Shown here: piece after piece, positions 52,840 through 60,830 of the stretch
Position numbering within the stretch: the stretch's first letter is position 1
How the letters are laid out: each line of letters starts with the position of its first letter
Assembly (NCBI RefSeq): GCF_009380165.1
Contig: NZ_WHUF01000003.1
Span: 434,001-498,000, forward strand
Reading direction: 5' to 3'
DNA length: 64,000 nucleotides
From: Rugamonas rivuli
GTDB taxonomy: Bacteria > Pseudomonadota > Gammaproteobacteria > Burkholderiales > Burkholderiaceae_D
Program-made: the position numbers and the translations under genes
The notes under the pieces: generated by a model
Database searches by the model: none
The model's input: only the letters and a program-made list of their open reading frames with translations
What the model was told of the DNA's origin: nothing

Positions 52840-53213
52840 CGGCGGTGGTAGCCTCGGCCACGGTAGTGGCCGCCGCAGCACCAGTGGCCGAACGAGAAGT
52901 CCAGGCCGATGCTGACCGGCGGGTAGTAATAGGCAGGCGCAGGCGCGTAGTAGACCGGCGCGGGGGCATAGTACACGGGCGCCGGCTGGACGTAGGTGGT
53001 GGTGTAGACCGGCTCGGTGGTGTAGACCACGCGCGAGCTGGACGCCGGCATTTCCTCGGTGGTGTAGCCGCCGCGGTCCGACGGCGCGGACGATACGGTG
53101 TGCCACTGGTACGGATCCTGGACCACCCGGGTGGTGGCGTAATAGCCGGGCTGCTGGACGGCGCAGCCGGACAGTGCCGCCACTGCGGCGACAACGGCGA
53201 TGATGGTTTTCAT
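52836..53213 (-). CDS. Tyr/Pro-rich lipoprotein
   Basis: 125 residues. Lipoprotein signal MKTIIAVVAAVAALSGC with lipid-attached Cys17. The mature part has repeats of PAPVYYAPAPVYYAPAPAYYYPP and ends in GHWCCGGHYRGRGYHRR. Such Tyr/Pro-rich outer-membrane lipoproteins are common in Oxalobacteraceae and have no known function. It is convergent with the permease gene, overlapping by four bases. A -10-like TATAGT (53239-53244 on the minus strand) lies before it. Confidence 0.75.
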   Translation of the reverse strand: MKTIIAVVAAVAALSGCAVQQPGYYATTRVVQDPYQWHTVSSAPSDRGGYTTEEMPASSSRVVYTTEPVYTTTYVQPAPVYYAPAPVYYAPAPAYYYPPVSIGLDFSFGHWCCGGHYRGRGYHRR

Positions 53214-53281
53214 GGCACTCCTCCTAGTTTCAAAGTGTACTATATAAGGAAGTCTGCCGCCGCCGGAGCCCGATTACAGCT

Positions 53282-53300
53282 TGTTACAACGGTTGTAACA
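53282..53300. promoter_or_regulatory. Perfect 19-base dyad TGTTACAAC-G-GTTGTAACA
   Basis: 9-base perfect arms. It lies between the lipoprotein promoter and the terminator of the TonB-C genes, about 70 bases upstream of the lipoprotein start. Plausible operator for the lipoprotein; the protein that binds is unknown. Confidence 0.45.
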
Positions 53301-53304
53301 GCCG

Positions 53305-53336
53305 AAAAAAAAGGAACCGCGAGCGGTTCCTTTTTT
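53305..53336 (-). terminator. Terminator after the TonB-C-like genes
   Basis: GGAACCGC / GCGGTTCC stem flanked by eight A and six T; works in both directions. Confidence 0.9.
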
Positions 53337-53351
53337 ATGACTTCGGGTATA

Positions 53352-53699
53352 TCAGTCCAGCTTCCAGGCGTAGTCGACCTTGGTCCAGGTTTCGGCGGGA
53401 GCGCCGTCCTTGGTGCCCGGCTTGAACTTGCAAGCGCTCAGGGACTTGATCGCCGCCTTGTCCAGGTTCTTGAAACCGCTGCTCTTGTCGATCTTGGAAT
53501 CGGCCACGGTACCGTCGGCCTTGATCAGGAAGGACATCGAAACCGTACCCTGCTCTTCGTTCATCAACGACGCTTTCGGGTATTCGGCCTTGCAGTTTTT
53601 GGCATCAAAACTGGCCGGGACTTCGGCAGCAAACGCTGCCGGTGCGCTCGAAACGAGCACTGCTGCGATCACACTCAACCAACGCTTATTTGTAGACAT
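53352..53699 (-). CDS. Secreted TonB C-terminal-domain-like protein, copy 1
   Basis: 115 residues. Sec signal (MSTNKRWLSVIAAVLVSSAPAAFA). The mature part (CKAEYPKASLMNEEQGTVSMSFLIKADGTVADSKIDKSSGFKNLDKAAIKSLSACKFKPG) matches the TonB C-terminal fold: Tyr-Pro, G-x-V-x-V-x-F-x-V-x-x-D-G and a Cys pair. There is no transmembrane anchor and no Pro-rich spacer, so it is a free periplasmic version, not a classical energy transducer. It is about 70% similar to the gene upstream; the two are a tandem duplication. Confidence 0.85.
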   Translation of the reverse strand: MSTNKRWLSVIAAVLVSSAPAAFAAEVPASFDAKNCKAEYPKASLMNEEQGTVSMSFLIKADGTVADSKIDKSSGFKNLDKAAIKSLSACKFKPGTKDGAPAETWTKVDYAWKLD

Positions 53700-53770
53700 G
53701 ATTTCCCCAAGTGTTTGTATCCGGCACTCAGGCCGCGCGTCGCCGCACGGCCCCGTTTGACACTAGCTGA

Positions 53771-54109
53771 TTACAGCTTCCAGCTGTAGTCGACTTTGGT
53801 CCAGGTCTGGGCAACTGCGCCATCCTTGGTGCCTGGCTTGAACTTGCAAGCGCTCAAGGCTTTGATCGCAGCCTTGTCCAGATTCTTGTAACCGCTCGAT
53901 TTGTCGACCTTGGACTCGACCACGTTGCCGTCGGCAGCCACCAGGAAGGACATGGTCACATCGCCCTGCTCTTCGTTCAGCAGCGATGCTTTAGGGTATT
54001 CAGCTTTGCAGTTCTTGGCATCCAGGGATGCTGGCACTTCACCGGCGAAGGCGGTCGAAGCGGCGGACAGGATGACGGCGGCGAATACACTGGTAGAAAA
54101 CTTATTCAT
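53771..54109 (-). CDS. Secreted TonB C-terminal-domain-like protein, copy 2
   Basis: 112 residues from the ATG of MNKFSTSVFAAVILSAASTAFA (54109); the longer frame to 54223 has no support. It has the same architecture as the downstream copy, including CKAEYPKASLLNEEQG, DGNVVESKVDKSSGYKNLDKAAIKALSACKFKPGTKDGA and TWTKVDYSWKL. GGAAAT precedes the ATG. It lies between copy 1 and the chemotaxis receptor on the same strand. Confidence 0.85.
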   Translation of the reverse strand: MNKFSTSVFAAVILSAASTAFAGEVPASLDAKNCKAEYPKASLLNEEQGDVTMSFLVAADGNVVESKVDKSSGYKNLDKAAIKALSACKFKPGTKDGAVAQTWTKVDYSWKL

Positions 54110-54207
54110 TTTACAATTTCCAAACTTATTATTAAAAACTGGTTGATCGAATCCCACAGCGGACCTACATGCCGCGCAAAAGCGCGACGGCAGACTGCGG
54201 CAAAGTT

Positions 54208-55956
54208 TTAAAACTCTTCCCACTCATCGCTGCCGGCTGCGCTAGCTGCCGAGGCGACTTTCTTCGGTTTGGCTGCTGCGGCAGGCGCCGGCGCGGAGGC
54301 CAGTTTCTTGACAGGAGCGCGGGCCACGATCGGTTTGACCGGAGCCTTGGCGGCGGCAGGCTGGTACACCGGAGCCGACACGCGCTCCTCGCCTTCCACC
54401 AGTTTGAAGATGCTGACCACGCGCGACAGTTCGGCGGCCTGGTCTTGCAAGCTTTGTGCTGCGGCGGCGGCTTCTTCCACCAGCGCGGCATTTTGTTGGG
54501 TCATGCTGTCCATCTCGATGATGGAGTGGTTCACCTGCTCGATGCCGGCGCTCTGCTCCTGGCTGGCGTTGGCGATCTCGCTCATGATGTCGGTCACGCG
54601 GCGCACCGAGGCCACCACTTCGTCCATCGTCACGCCGGCCTGGCCGACCAGCTTGGTGCCGGCGCCGACTTTTTCCACCGAGTCGTCGATCAGCATCTTG
54701 ATTTCTTTGGCGGCGCCAGCGGAACGCTGGGCCAGGTTGCGCACTTCCGACGCCACCACCGCGAAGCCGCGGCCTTGTTCGCCGGCACGGGCTGCTTCCA
54801 CTGCCGCGTTCAGCGCCAGGATGTTGGTCTGGAAGGCGATGCCATCGATCACGCCGATGATGTCCACAATCTTCTTGGCCGAAGCGTCGATCGAGCTCAT
54901 GGTGTTGACCACTTCCGACACCACTTTGCCGCCCTTGATCGCCACGTCCGATGCCGCCGACGCCAGTTGATTGGCTTCGCGGGCATTGTCCGCATTCTGT
55001 TTAACGGTCGAGGTCAGTTCTTCCATCGCCGAAGCGGTTTTTTCCAGCGAGCTCGCCTGCATTTCGGTACGCGACGACAGGTCGATATTACCGGCGGCGA
55101 TTTCACGCGAAGCGGTGCCGATGGTTTCGGTGCCCGAGCGGACCTGGCCTACGATGTCGACCAGGCTGTTGCGCATTTCCTTCATCTCGGACAGCAGGCT
55201 GTCCTTGTCGTTGCCGTCGGTGTCGATGGCGATCGACAGGTCGCCGTTGGCGATGCTGCCGGCGATCGACGCGGTGTAGTCAGGCTCGCCGCCCAGCTGT
55301 TTCAGCAGGCCGCGGGTGATGACGTAGGCGGCGGCGACCGAGATCGCAACAGCCAGCACGCCCAGGATGATCATGAAGCTGCGGGCGGACGAGAAGCCGG
55401 CGGCGGCGTCGGTCTGCACTTGCGCGTTCAGTTTTTCTTCCAGCGCGCCCAGCTGATCCAGCGCGGCCATCCATTTTTTCTGGGCCGGGCGGATTTCCTT
55501 GATCAGGACCTTGGTCGCTTCTTCGGCCTTGTTGGCCAGCCACAGTTCGGACGCCTTGGCGATGGCCGGCATGGCGATCGCTTCCTGCTCCTTGACCGTT
55601 GCCAGCAGCGCTTTTTCTTCAGCGCTGGCTTCGGTGGCGAACTGTGCGCTCAGTTTGTTTTGTGCATCGGCGTACTTGGCGGCCAGTTCCTTGATGCGGT
55701 TCATGTCCGGTTCCATGTCGGCGGCATCGGTCATCATGGTCAGGATGCGCAGCGAGGTGACGCGGTCGCCCACGTTGGCGCGCATGTCGACCACCAGGCG
55801 GGACACGACGTTGTTCACCGTGATCACGTGATCCAGACGATCCTGAATCTGTGCCATGCGGAAGATACCCACGGTGGTGACAGCCACCAGGAATAACAGA
55901 ACCAGGGCGAATCCGAGACCCAGGCGCGTTCCGACTTTCATTTTTGCTAAATTCAT
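54208..55956 (-). CDS. Methyl-accepting chemotaxis protein
   Basis: 582 residues. Membrane helix 1 (about 12-32), a periplasmic four-helix-bundle ligand domain (about 35-195, 4HB_MCP type), membrane helix 2 (about 196-216), HAMP, then a cytoplasmic signalling domain. Its highly conserved hairpin tip is [46 protein letters not shown]. The C-terminus has an Ala/Pro/Lys-rich linker and ends EWEEF, an NWETF-like pentapeptide that in this family tethers CheR and CheB. AAGAAGACGA precedes the ATG. The ligand is unknown. Confidence 0.95.
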   Translation of the reverse strand: MNLAKMKVGTRLGLGFALVLLFLVAVTTVGIFRMAQIQDRLDHVITVNNVVSRLVVDMRANVGDRVTSLRILTMMTDAADMEPDMNRIKELAAKYADAQNKLSAQFATEASAEEKALLATVKEQEAIAMPAIAKASELWLANKAEEATKVLIKEIRPAQKKWMAALDQLGALEEKLNAQVQTDAAAGFSSARSFMIILGVLAVAISVAAAYVITRGLLKQLGGEPDYTASIAGSIANGDLSIAIDTDGNDKDSLLSEMKEMRNSLVDIVGQVRSGTETIGTASREIAAGNIDLSSRTEMQASSLEKTASAMEELTSTVKQNADNAREANQLASAASDVAIKGGKVVSEVVNTMSSIDASAKKIVDIIGVIDGIAFQTNILALNAAVEAARAGEQGRGFAVVASEVRNLAQRSAGAAKEIKMLIDDSVEKVGAGTKLVGQAGVTMDEVVASVRRVTDIMSEIANASQEQSAGIEQVNHSIIEMDSMTQQNAALVEEAAAAAQSLQDQAAELSRVVSIFKLVEGEERVSAPVYQPAAAKAPVKPIVARAPVKKLASAPAPAAAAKPKKVASAASAAGSDEWEEF

Positions 55957-56302
55957 TTCGTCTTCTTTTTAAGTGACACAGTTGATAAGAGTGCCCTGGA
56001 TAGTCTCGTCTTGTGCACGACACAATCCACCCGGCCCTTGCTGCTAGGTAATATCTATGACAGTAGCAAACAATGACTGCGAATGCAAAACTTGCGGCTC
56101 CACCGGCTGCTTGCATGTAGTTTTACCGCAATATACAAACGTCAATACAAGGTGGATATGTGTGTATATTCAGGAATTATAGATGCAAATTTTGCCTCAA
56201 AGCAAGCAAAACCCGCCTAAAAAATACGCAAACGAACTTTCTGCGTGGAAATACCAACAGTCCAATATATTGTTTGCCAGAAACGTCAGATTGTGCTCTG
56301 AG
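55957..56302. other. Gene-free region between the chemotaxis receptor and dusA
   Basis: 346 bases, AT-rich in its right half. It holds the receptor promoter and the end of the dusA transcript. No sigma-28 box was recognised and no strong terminator hairpin is seen. Confidence 0.45.
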
Positions 56303-57328
56303 CTACGCAGCAATACGTAGGCGGGCAGCGGCTTCGCGCAGCAGGTGGGCATCGCCGAGGGCGAGTTTTTTGGAGTCGGACAGGACCTGGCGGAATGCGC
56401 GGGCACCCGGCAGGCCCGTCATCAGGCCCAGCATGTGGCGGGTGATGGTGTTGAGTTTCAAGCCGTGGGCGCCGTGCAGGGCCAGCTGGGCTTGAATGTA
56501 GGGAATCATGGCTTCGATCACTTCTTCACGGCTCTTGGGCGCGCGGCTGTCGCCGTAGTAGCGCTGGTCGAAACCGGCCATGACGAAGGGATTGTGGTAA
56601 GCCTCGCGGCCCAGCATGACGCCGTCCAGATGCTTCAGGTGCTCATCGATCTCGGCTTCGGTCTTGATGCCGCCGTTGATAATGATTTCGAAGTCAGGGA
56701 AGTCCCGCTTGAGCTGGTAGGCGAACTCATACTTGAGCGGCGGGATTTCGCGGTTTTCCTTCGGCGACAGGCCCTTGAGGATGGCGTTGCGGGCATGGAC
56801 GATGAAGGTCGTGCAGCCGGCCTCTGCCACGGTGCCGACGAAGTCGCGCACGAAATCGTAGCTCTCGGTCTGGTCGATGCCGACGCGGTGCTTGACGGTG
56901 ACGTCGATGCTGACGGCGTCGCGCATGGCTTTGACGCAGTCGGCCACCAGTTGCGGCTCGGCCATCAGGCAGGCGCCGAAAGCGCCCTTCTGCACGCGCT
57001 CCGACGGGCAACCGCAGTTGAGGTTGATTTCATCGTAGCCCCACTTCTCGCCCAGCTTGGCGCTGGTGGCGAGGTCGGCCGGATCGCTGCCGCCCAGTTG
57101 CAGCGCCACCGGATGCTCTTCATCGTTGAAGCGCAGGTGGCGTTCGACGTCGCCGTAGACCAGCGCGCCGGTCGTCACCATCTCCGTGTACAGCCAGGTG
57201 TGCTGGCTGATGTGGCGGTGGAACACGCGGCAATGGCGGTCGGTCCAGTCCATCATCGGCGCGACGGACAGGCGGCGGCTCGCTTTCACGGGCGCGTTGT
57301 CGGTGGTCGGCAAAGTGATGATGGTCAT
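56303..57328 (-). CDS. dusA: tRNA-dihydrouridine synthase A
   Basis: Reduces uridine in the tRNA D loop using FMN and NADPH; cytoplasmic. 341 residues from the ATG of MTIITLPTTD (57328); an upstream in-frame start at 57373 overlaps the XRE gene and is less likely. APMMDWTDRHCR (23-34), QLGGSDP, NLNCGCPSERVQKG with catalytic Cys107, VKHRVGID and INGGIKT are all DusA landmarks. YNPFVMA-like AYHNPFVMAGFDQRYYGD is also typical of DusA. Confidence 0.95.
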   Translation of the reverse strand: MTIITLPTTDNAPVKASRRLSVAPMMDWTDRHCRVFHRHISQHTWLYTEMVTTGALVYGDVERHLRFNDEEHPVALQLGGSDPADLATSAKLGEKWGYDEINLNCGCPSERVQKGAFGACLMAEPQLVADCVKAMRDAVSIDVTVKHRVGIDQTESYDFVRDFVGTVAEAGCTTFIVHARNAILKGLSPKENREIPPLKYEFAYQLKRDFPDFEIIINGGIKTEAEIDEHLKHLDGVMLGREAYHNPFVMAGFDQRYYGDSRAPKSREEVIEAMIPYIQAQLALHGAHGLKLNTITRHMLGLMTGLPGARAFRQVLSDSKKLALGDAHLLREAAARLRIAA

Positions 57329-57362
57329 GGTGGCAACTATGGGAATCGCTTGGGGGTCGACA

Positions 57363-57938
57363 TTATATCGCAAAAGGCAGCGTCACCAGCCCGACCAGGT
57401 AGCGCGCCGGCGTCTTGCCGGGATTGGCGTAGCTGATGTGCTGGTCTTCGCGGATGGCCAGGCAGTCGCCCGCCTGCAGCCGCCACTGCTGGTCGCCGGC
57501 GCTGACGTCCATCACGCCGTCCAGCAGCCAGATCTGCTGGTGGATGTCGGCCTCGCGCACGACCTGCTCGTAGGTCACGCGCTGGCCCGGCGGGAACACC
57601 ACCTCCACCAGCTGCAGCGGCGTGCGCACGGCCGGCGACAGCTGGCGCCGCACATAGCCGGAGGCGGGATCGGTCCACACCGGCTGGTCGACGGCGCGCT
57701 GCAGCGGCGACGGCGGGGCCGGCTCGTCCTGCCCCGCTTCGAACAGCGAGGCCAGCGTGACGCCCAGCGCGCCGGCCAGCTTGTCGAGCACGGTGGCGGT
57801 GGCGCTGCTTTCGCCGCGCTCGATCAGCGAAATATTGGAGCGGCTCACGCCGCTGCGCTCGGACAGCGCGGTCAGCGACAGCCCGCGACGGTCGCGCAAG
57901 GCCAGCAGGCGGCTGGCAATGAGTTTGTTGATATCCAT
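57363..57938 (-). CDS. XRE-cupin transcriptional regulator
   Basis: 191 residues from the ATG at 57938. N-terminal helix-turn-helix (about 6-60: LRDRRGLSLTALSERSGVSRSNISLIERGESSATATVLDKLAGALGV), then a cupin sensory domain (about 105-185, VEVVFPPGQRV... LLDGVMDVSAG... GDCLAIREDQHISYAN). Family regulators control small operons, often with a metabolite bound by the cupin. An in-frame ATG at 57947 lies inside the -10 box, so the start at 57938 was chosen; the mRNA may be leaderless. It is divergent from a GNAT gene. Confidence 0.9.
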   Translation of the reverse strand: MDINKLIASRLLALRDRRGLSLTALSERSGVSRSNISLIERGESSATATVLDKLAGALGVTLASLFEAGQDEPAPPSPLQRAVDQPVWTDPASGYVRRQLSPAVRTPLQLVEVVFPPGQRVTYEQVVREADIHQQIWLLDGVMDVSAGDQQWRLQAGDCLAIREDQHISYANPGKTPARYLVGLVTLPFAI

Positions 57939-57940
57939 GG

Positions 57941-57958
57941 AATCCATTATACTGGATT
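57941..57958. promoter_or_regulatory. Operator-like dyad over the XRE-cupin promoter
   Basis: AATCCA-ttatac-TGGATT, perfect 6-base arms, with TGGAAT/ATTCCA flanking. It overlaps a TATAAT (-10) on the minus strand (57946-57951), so a bound dimer would block that promoter. Likely the binding site of the XRE-cupin protein itself, which may also control the divergent GNAT gene. Confidence 0.55.
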
Positions 57959-57988
57959 ATTCCATCCACTAAACTGTCCATCGCCGCC

Positions 57989-58444
57989 ATGCCGATCGCT
58001 TTCGAATCCCCCGACCAGCCCGAAGTCATCGCCCTCATCGCCGACCTCGACGCCTACCAGCTGAGCTTGTATCCGCCGGAGTCCGTGTATGCGCTGGATT
58101 TGCCGTCGCTGATGCAGCCGCACGTGCGCTTCGCGGTCGCGCGCGACGCGGCGGGCGCCGTGGTCGGCTGCGCCGCCGTGGTGCTGACGCCGGAATACGG
58201 CGAGATCAAGCGCATGTATGTGCAGCCGGCCGCGCGCGGACTAGGCCTGGCGCGCGGACTGCTGGACTTGCTGGAAGGGGCGGCACGCGAACAGGGCTGT
58301 CCGCAGCTGACGCTGGAAAGCGGCCCGGCCCAGCCGGAAGCGCTGGGCCTGTACGAGCGCCACGGTTTCGAACGTTGCGGGCCGTACGGCGACTACCGCG
58401 ACGATCCGCTCAGCGTCTTCATGCGCAAACCGCTGGCCAGCTGA
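57989..58444 (+). CDS. GNAT family N-acetyltransferase
   Basis: 151 residues, single GNAT domain. YGEIKRMYVQPAARGLGLARGLLDLLE contains the acetyl-CoA site (R-x-x-G-x-G/A variant ARGLGLAR), and GLYERHGFERCGPYGDY the C-terminal part. Substrate unknown; the pattern resembles putative acetyltransferases acting on amines or peptides. It is divergent from the XRE-cupin gene and probably regulated by it. Convergent with the DUF3141 gene, with no gap between the two stops. Confidence 0.88.
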   Translation: MPIAFESPDQPEVIALIADLDAYQLSLYPPESVYALDLPSLMQPHVRFAVARDAAGAVVGCAAVVLTPEYGEIKRMYVQPAARGLGLARGLLDLLEGAAREQGCPQLTLESGPAQPEALGLYERHGFERCGPYGDYRDDPLSVFMRKPLAS

Positions 58445-60682
58445 TCAGGCCTTGGTTTTCTTGCGCACCACCGCCAGCTTGGGCGACAGCGGCGCAAACA
58501 TGGCGGCGACCCGCTCCAGCCTGACGGCGCCGTCGCCGCTCAGCGTGCCCGTCGCGCCCGCCACCTGGCGGACGATACCCAGCGCCGTCGCCCGCGCTTC
58601 CGGCGCTTCCGGCAGCAGCAGCGGCAGGTCGCGGATGGCCGCCTCCTCGTCCACCTGCAGCATCAGATACTGCTCGCGCAGGATGGTCTTGAAATGCGTG
58701 ACGCTCAACTCCTGGTCGTCCGAAGTGCGCAGGCGCAGCTGGCGGATGGTGGCGAAGGCCCGCTCGTCGGCCGCGCTCATCTCCGGGCTGCGGTAGATGT
58801 ACAGCAGGCCGCGGATGATGGCCTCCGTGACACCGCCCTCCGCCGTCTTCAGCGCGGCCGCCGCGCGGTGCGCGTTCAGCGCCGCCTCGCGCGCGATGTC
58901 CCGGCCGATGCGGCGCGGACGGCCGCCGTCGGTGCGCAGGCCCACCAGCGCCTGCAGCAGCGGCGAACCGTACACGCCGAGGAAGATGTTTTCCGTGGCC
59001 TGGTCGCGCAGGTCGCGATAGCGGTCCAGCGAGTCGACGATCTGCTGCGACATCGCCTCCTGCATCTGCATGAAGACATTGTCCTCCGCCACCGGACGGC
59101 GCTCGGCGCGCACCTTCTCGGCCATCGCCGGTATGCCGTCGAGCAGAGGATTTTTGCTTGAGAACATGCGGTAGCGCAGCCGCAGCGGATGGGCTTCGCG
59201 CTGCTGCTCGGCGCCGGACTCCGTCACCATGGCCTTGACCAGCGGACTGGCAAAAGTCTGGTACAGGCCGGTGTTGATTTCCGAGACGCGGGCCACGGTG
59301 GCGAAGCGGCGTTCGTCCTCGATATCGTTGCCGCCCAACGCGCGCAGCGCATTGAGGTTGCGGCGCTCGAAGCGCATCACGTAGTCGCCTGCAGCCATGT
59401 CGCCGGAAGCGATTTCCGCCTGCAGCATTTCCTCATCCTTGTCGAGGAACACCGCCTCGTACAAGCCTGGCGGCATGATGTCTATCATGTCCATCGCCGC
59501 CGTGAATTCCTCGTGTTCCTTGTTGGCGACCGAGGCGGAAACGAAGATGCCCAGGTGGCCTATGCTCTGGTGCATGGAATAGATGATGGTCTGGCCGCCC
59601 GCCACCAGCGCGGCGTCGTCCTCGTACAGGTCCAGCACCCAGCCCAGCGCCTGCTGCGGCGGCGTGATGTCATCACCCCACGAGCAGAACACCACGATCG
59701 GCGATTTAATATTGCGCAGGTCGATGCGGTGGCCATTGCTGTCCATCAGCGCGGCGTCGCTCAGGCGGTTGCCGACGAATAGCGAGTCGGCGATGTACTG
59801 CATTTCGCCGGCGTTCAGCAGCACCGGATTGCCCCACCATTTCTCGAATTCCAGGAAGCGGTGCGCCTCGGTGTCGATCTTCGAATAGACGTTGTAGTTC
59901 TTGCTCCACAGCGTGTTGGACGGATTCATTTTTTCGAAGTTGGCGACCAGTTGCGCGCCGTCGAAAATGCCGTTGCCCAGGTCGCCCGCCAGCGCCGTCA
60001 TCCAGGTGCCGCCGAGCACGCCGCCCAGGTAGCGCAAGGGATTCTTGCCGCGCACGCCGGCCCAGTATGACAGCGGCGCACCGGCCAGCACCAGCGGGCC
60101 GACCAGGTCGGGATTGAGGGCGCTGGTCATCATGATCTGCCAGCCGGCCTGGCAGTTGCCGATCAGCGCAGGCTTGCCGTCGGCCTTAGGGTGCAGTTCG
60201 GCCACCTTGGCGATGAACTGCGCCTCGGCGCGGCACACGTCCTCGATGGTCTGGCCGGGCACCGGCTGCGGCAGGAAGCCGACGAAGTAGCAGGGATGGC
60301 CGGCCTTGAGCACCACGCCGATTTCGCTGTCGTGCTTCATGCCGCCGATGCCGGGGCCGTGGCCGGCGCGCGGGTCGAACACGATGAAGGGACGCTTGGT
60401 GGGATCGGGCGCGACGCCGTCCGGCGGCGCGATGTACAGCAGGCCGTAATTGACCGGCCGCGCCAGGTGGCGGCCGTCGAGGATGACTTCGAATGCAAAG
60501 CTCAGCACGTGCGGCGCGGTCTGCTCGGCGCGGTGGTTGCGCTCGTCGCCGCGCTGGCGCAGCACATCCATGAACAGCACGCTGCGCTGACAGGCATCGA
60601 CCCAGTAATCGGTCGCCTGCTGGGCCAGCGCAAACGGATTTCCGGGCCATTGCGGCCACGGGTTAGTCTTATCGTCACTCAC
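58445..60682 (-). CDS. DUF3141 protein, PHA-synthase-like alpha/beta hydrolase
   Basis: 745 residues from the GTG at 60682, which GGAGGAAGTT precedes; the longer frame to 60823 runs into the terminator of typA and is rejected. Lipase-box-like GNCQAG (175-180) with Cys177 as probable nucleophile, as in polyhydroxyalkanoate synthases (GxCxG). Further landmarks are the Asp in CSWGDDITPP and the His in SMHQSIGHLGIF. The C-terminal 300 residues are helical and specific to DUF3141. It lacks a PhaC/PhaE neighbour, so the substrate and link to PHA are inferred only. Confidence 0.82.
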   Translation of the reverse strand: MSDDKTNPWPQWPGNPFALAQQATDYWVDACQRSVLFMDVLRQRGDERNHRAEQTAPHVLSFAFEVILDGRHLARPVNYGLLYIAPPDGVAPDPTKRPFIVFDPRAGHGPGIGGMKHDSEIGVVLKAGHPCYFVGFLPQPVPGQTIEDVCRAEAQFIAKVAELHPKADGKPALIGNCQAGWQIMMTSALNPDLVGPLVLAGAPLSYWAGVRGKNPLRYLGGVLGGTWMTALAGDLGNGIFDGAQLVANFEKMNPSNTLWSKNYNVYSKIDTEAHRFLEFEKWWGNPVLLNAGEMQYIADSLFVGNRLSDAALMDSNGHRIDLRNIKSPIVVFCSWGDDITPPQQALGWVLDLYEDDAALVAGGQTIIYSMHQSIGHLGIFVSASVANKEHEEFTAAMDMIDIMPPGLYEAVFLDKDEEMLQAEIASGDMAAGDYVMRFERRNLNALRALGGNDIEDERRFATVARVSEINTGLYQTFASPLVKAMVTESGAEQQREAHPLRLRYRMFSSKNPLLDGIPAMAEKVRAERRPVAEDNVFMQMQEAMSQQIVDSLDRYRDLRDQATENIFLGVYGSPLLQALVGLRTDGGRPRRIGRDIAREAALNAHRAAAALKTAEGGVTEAIIRGLLYIYRSPEMSAADERAFATIRQLRLRTSDDQELSVTHFKTILREQYLMLQVDEEAAIRDLPLLLPEAPEARATALGIVRQVAGATGTLSGDGAVRLERVAAMFAPLSPKLAVVRKKTKA

Positions 60683-60773
60683 GGAACTTCCTCCATGCGG
60701 GTTATGCTGCCATGCACCAAAATAACCCGGCGACAAGGAAAACGCAAACGAATTCAACGCCGGACGGACGGAC

Positions 60774-60802
60774 GAAAAAAAACCGCAGCCGAAGCTGCGG
60801 TT
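60774..60802 (-). terminator. Terminator after typA
   Basis: AACCGCAGC-cgaa-GCTGCGGTT hairpin, with eight A on the plus strand (a T run in the RNA of the minus strand). Confidence 0.9.
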
Positions 60803-60830
60803 TAATTTGTATGCTGTCGCCAAGCAGGTA

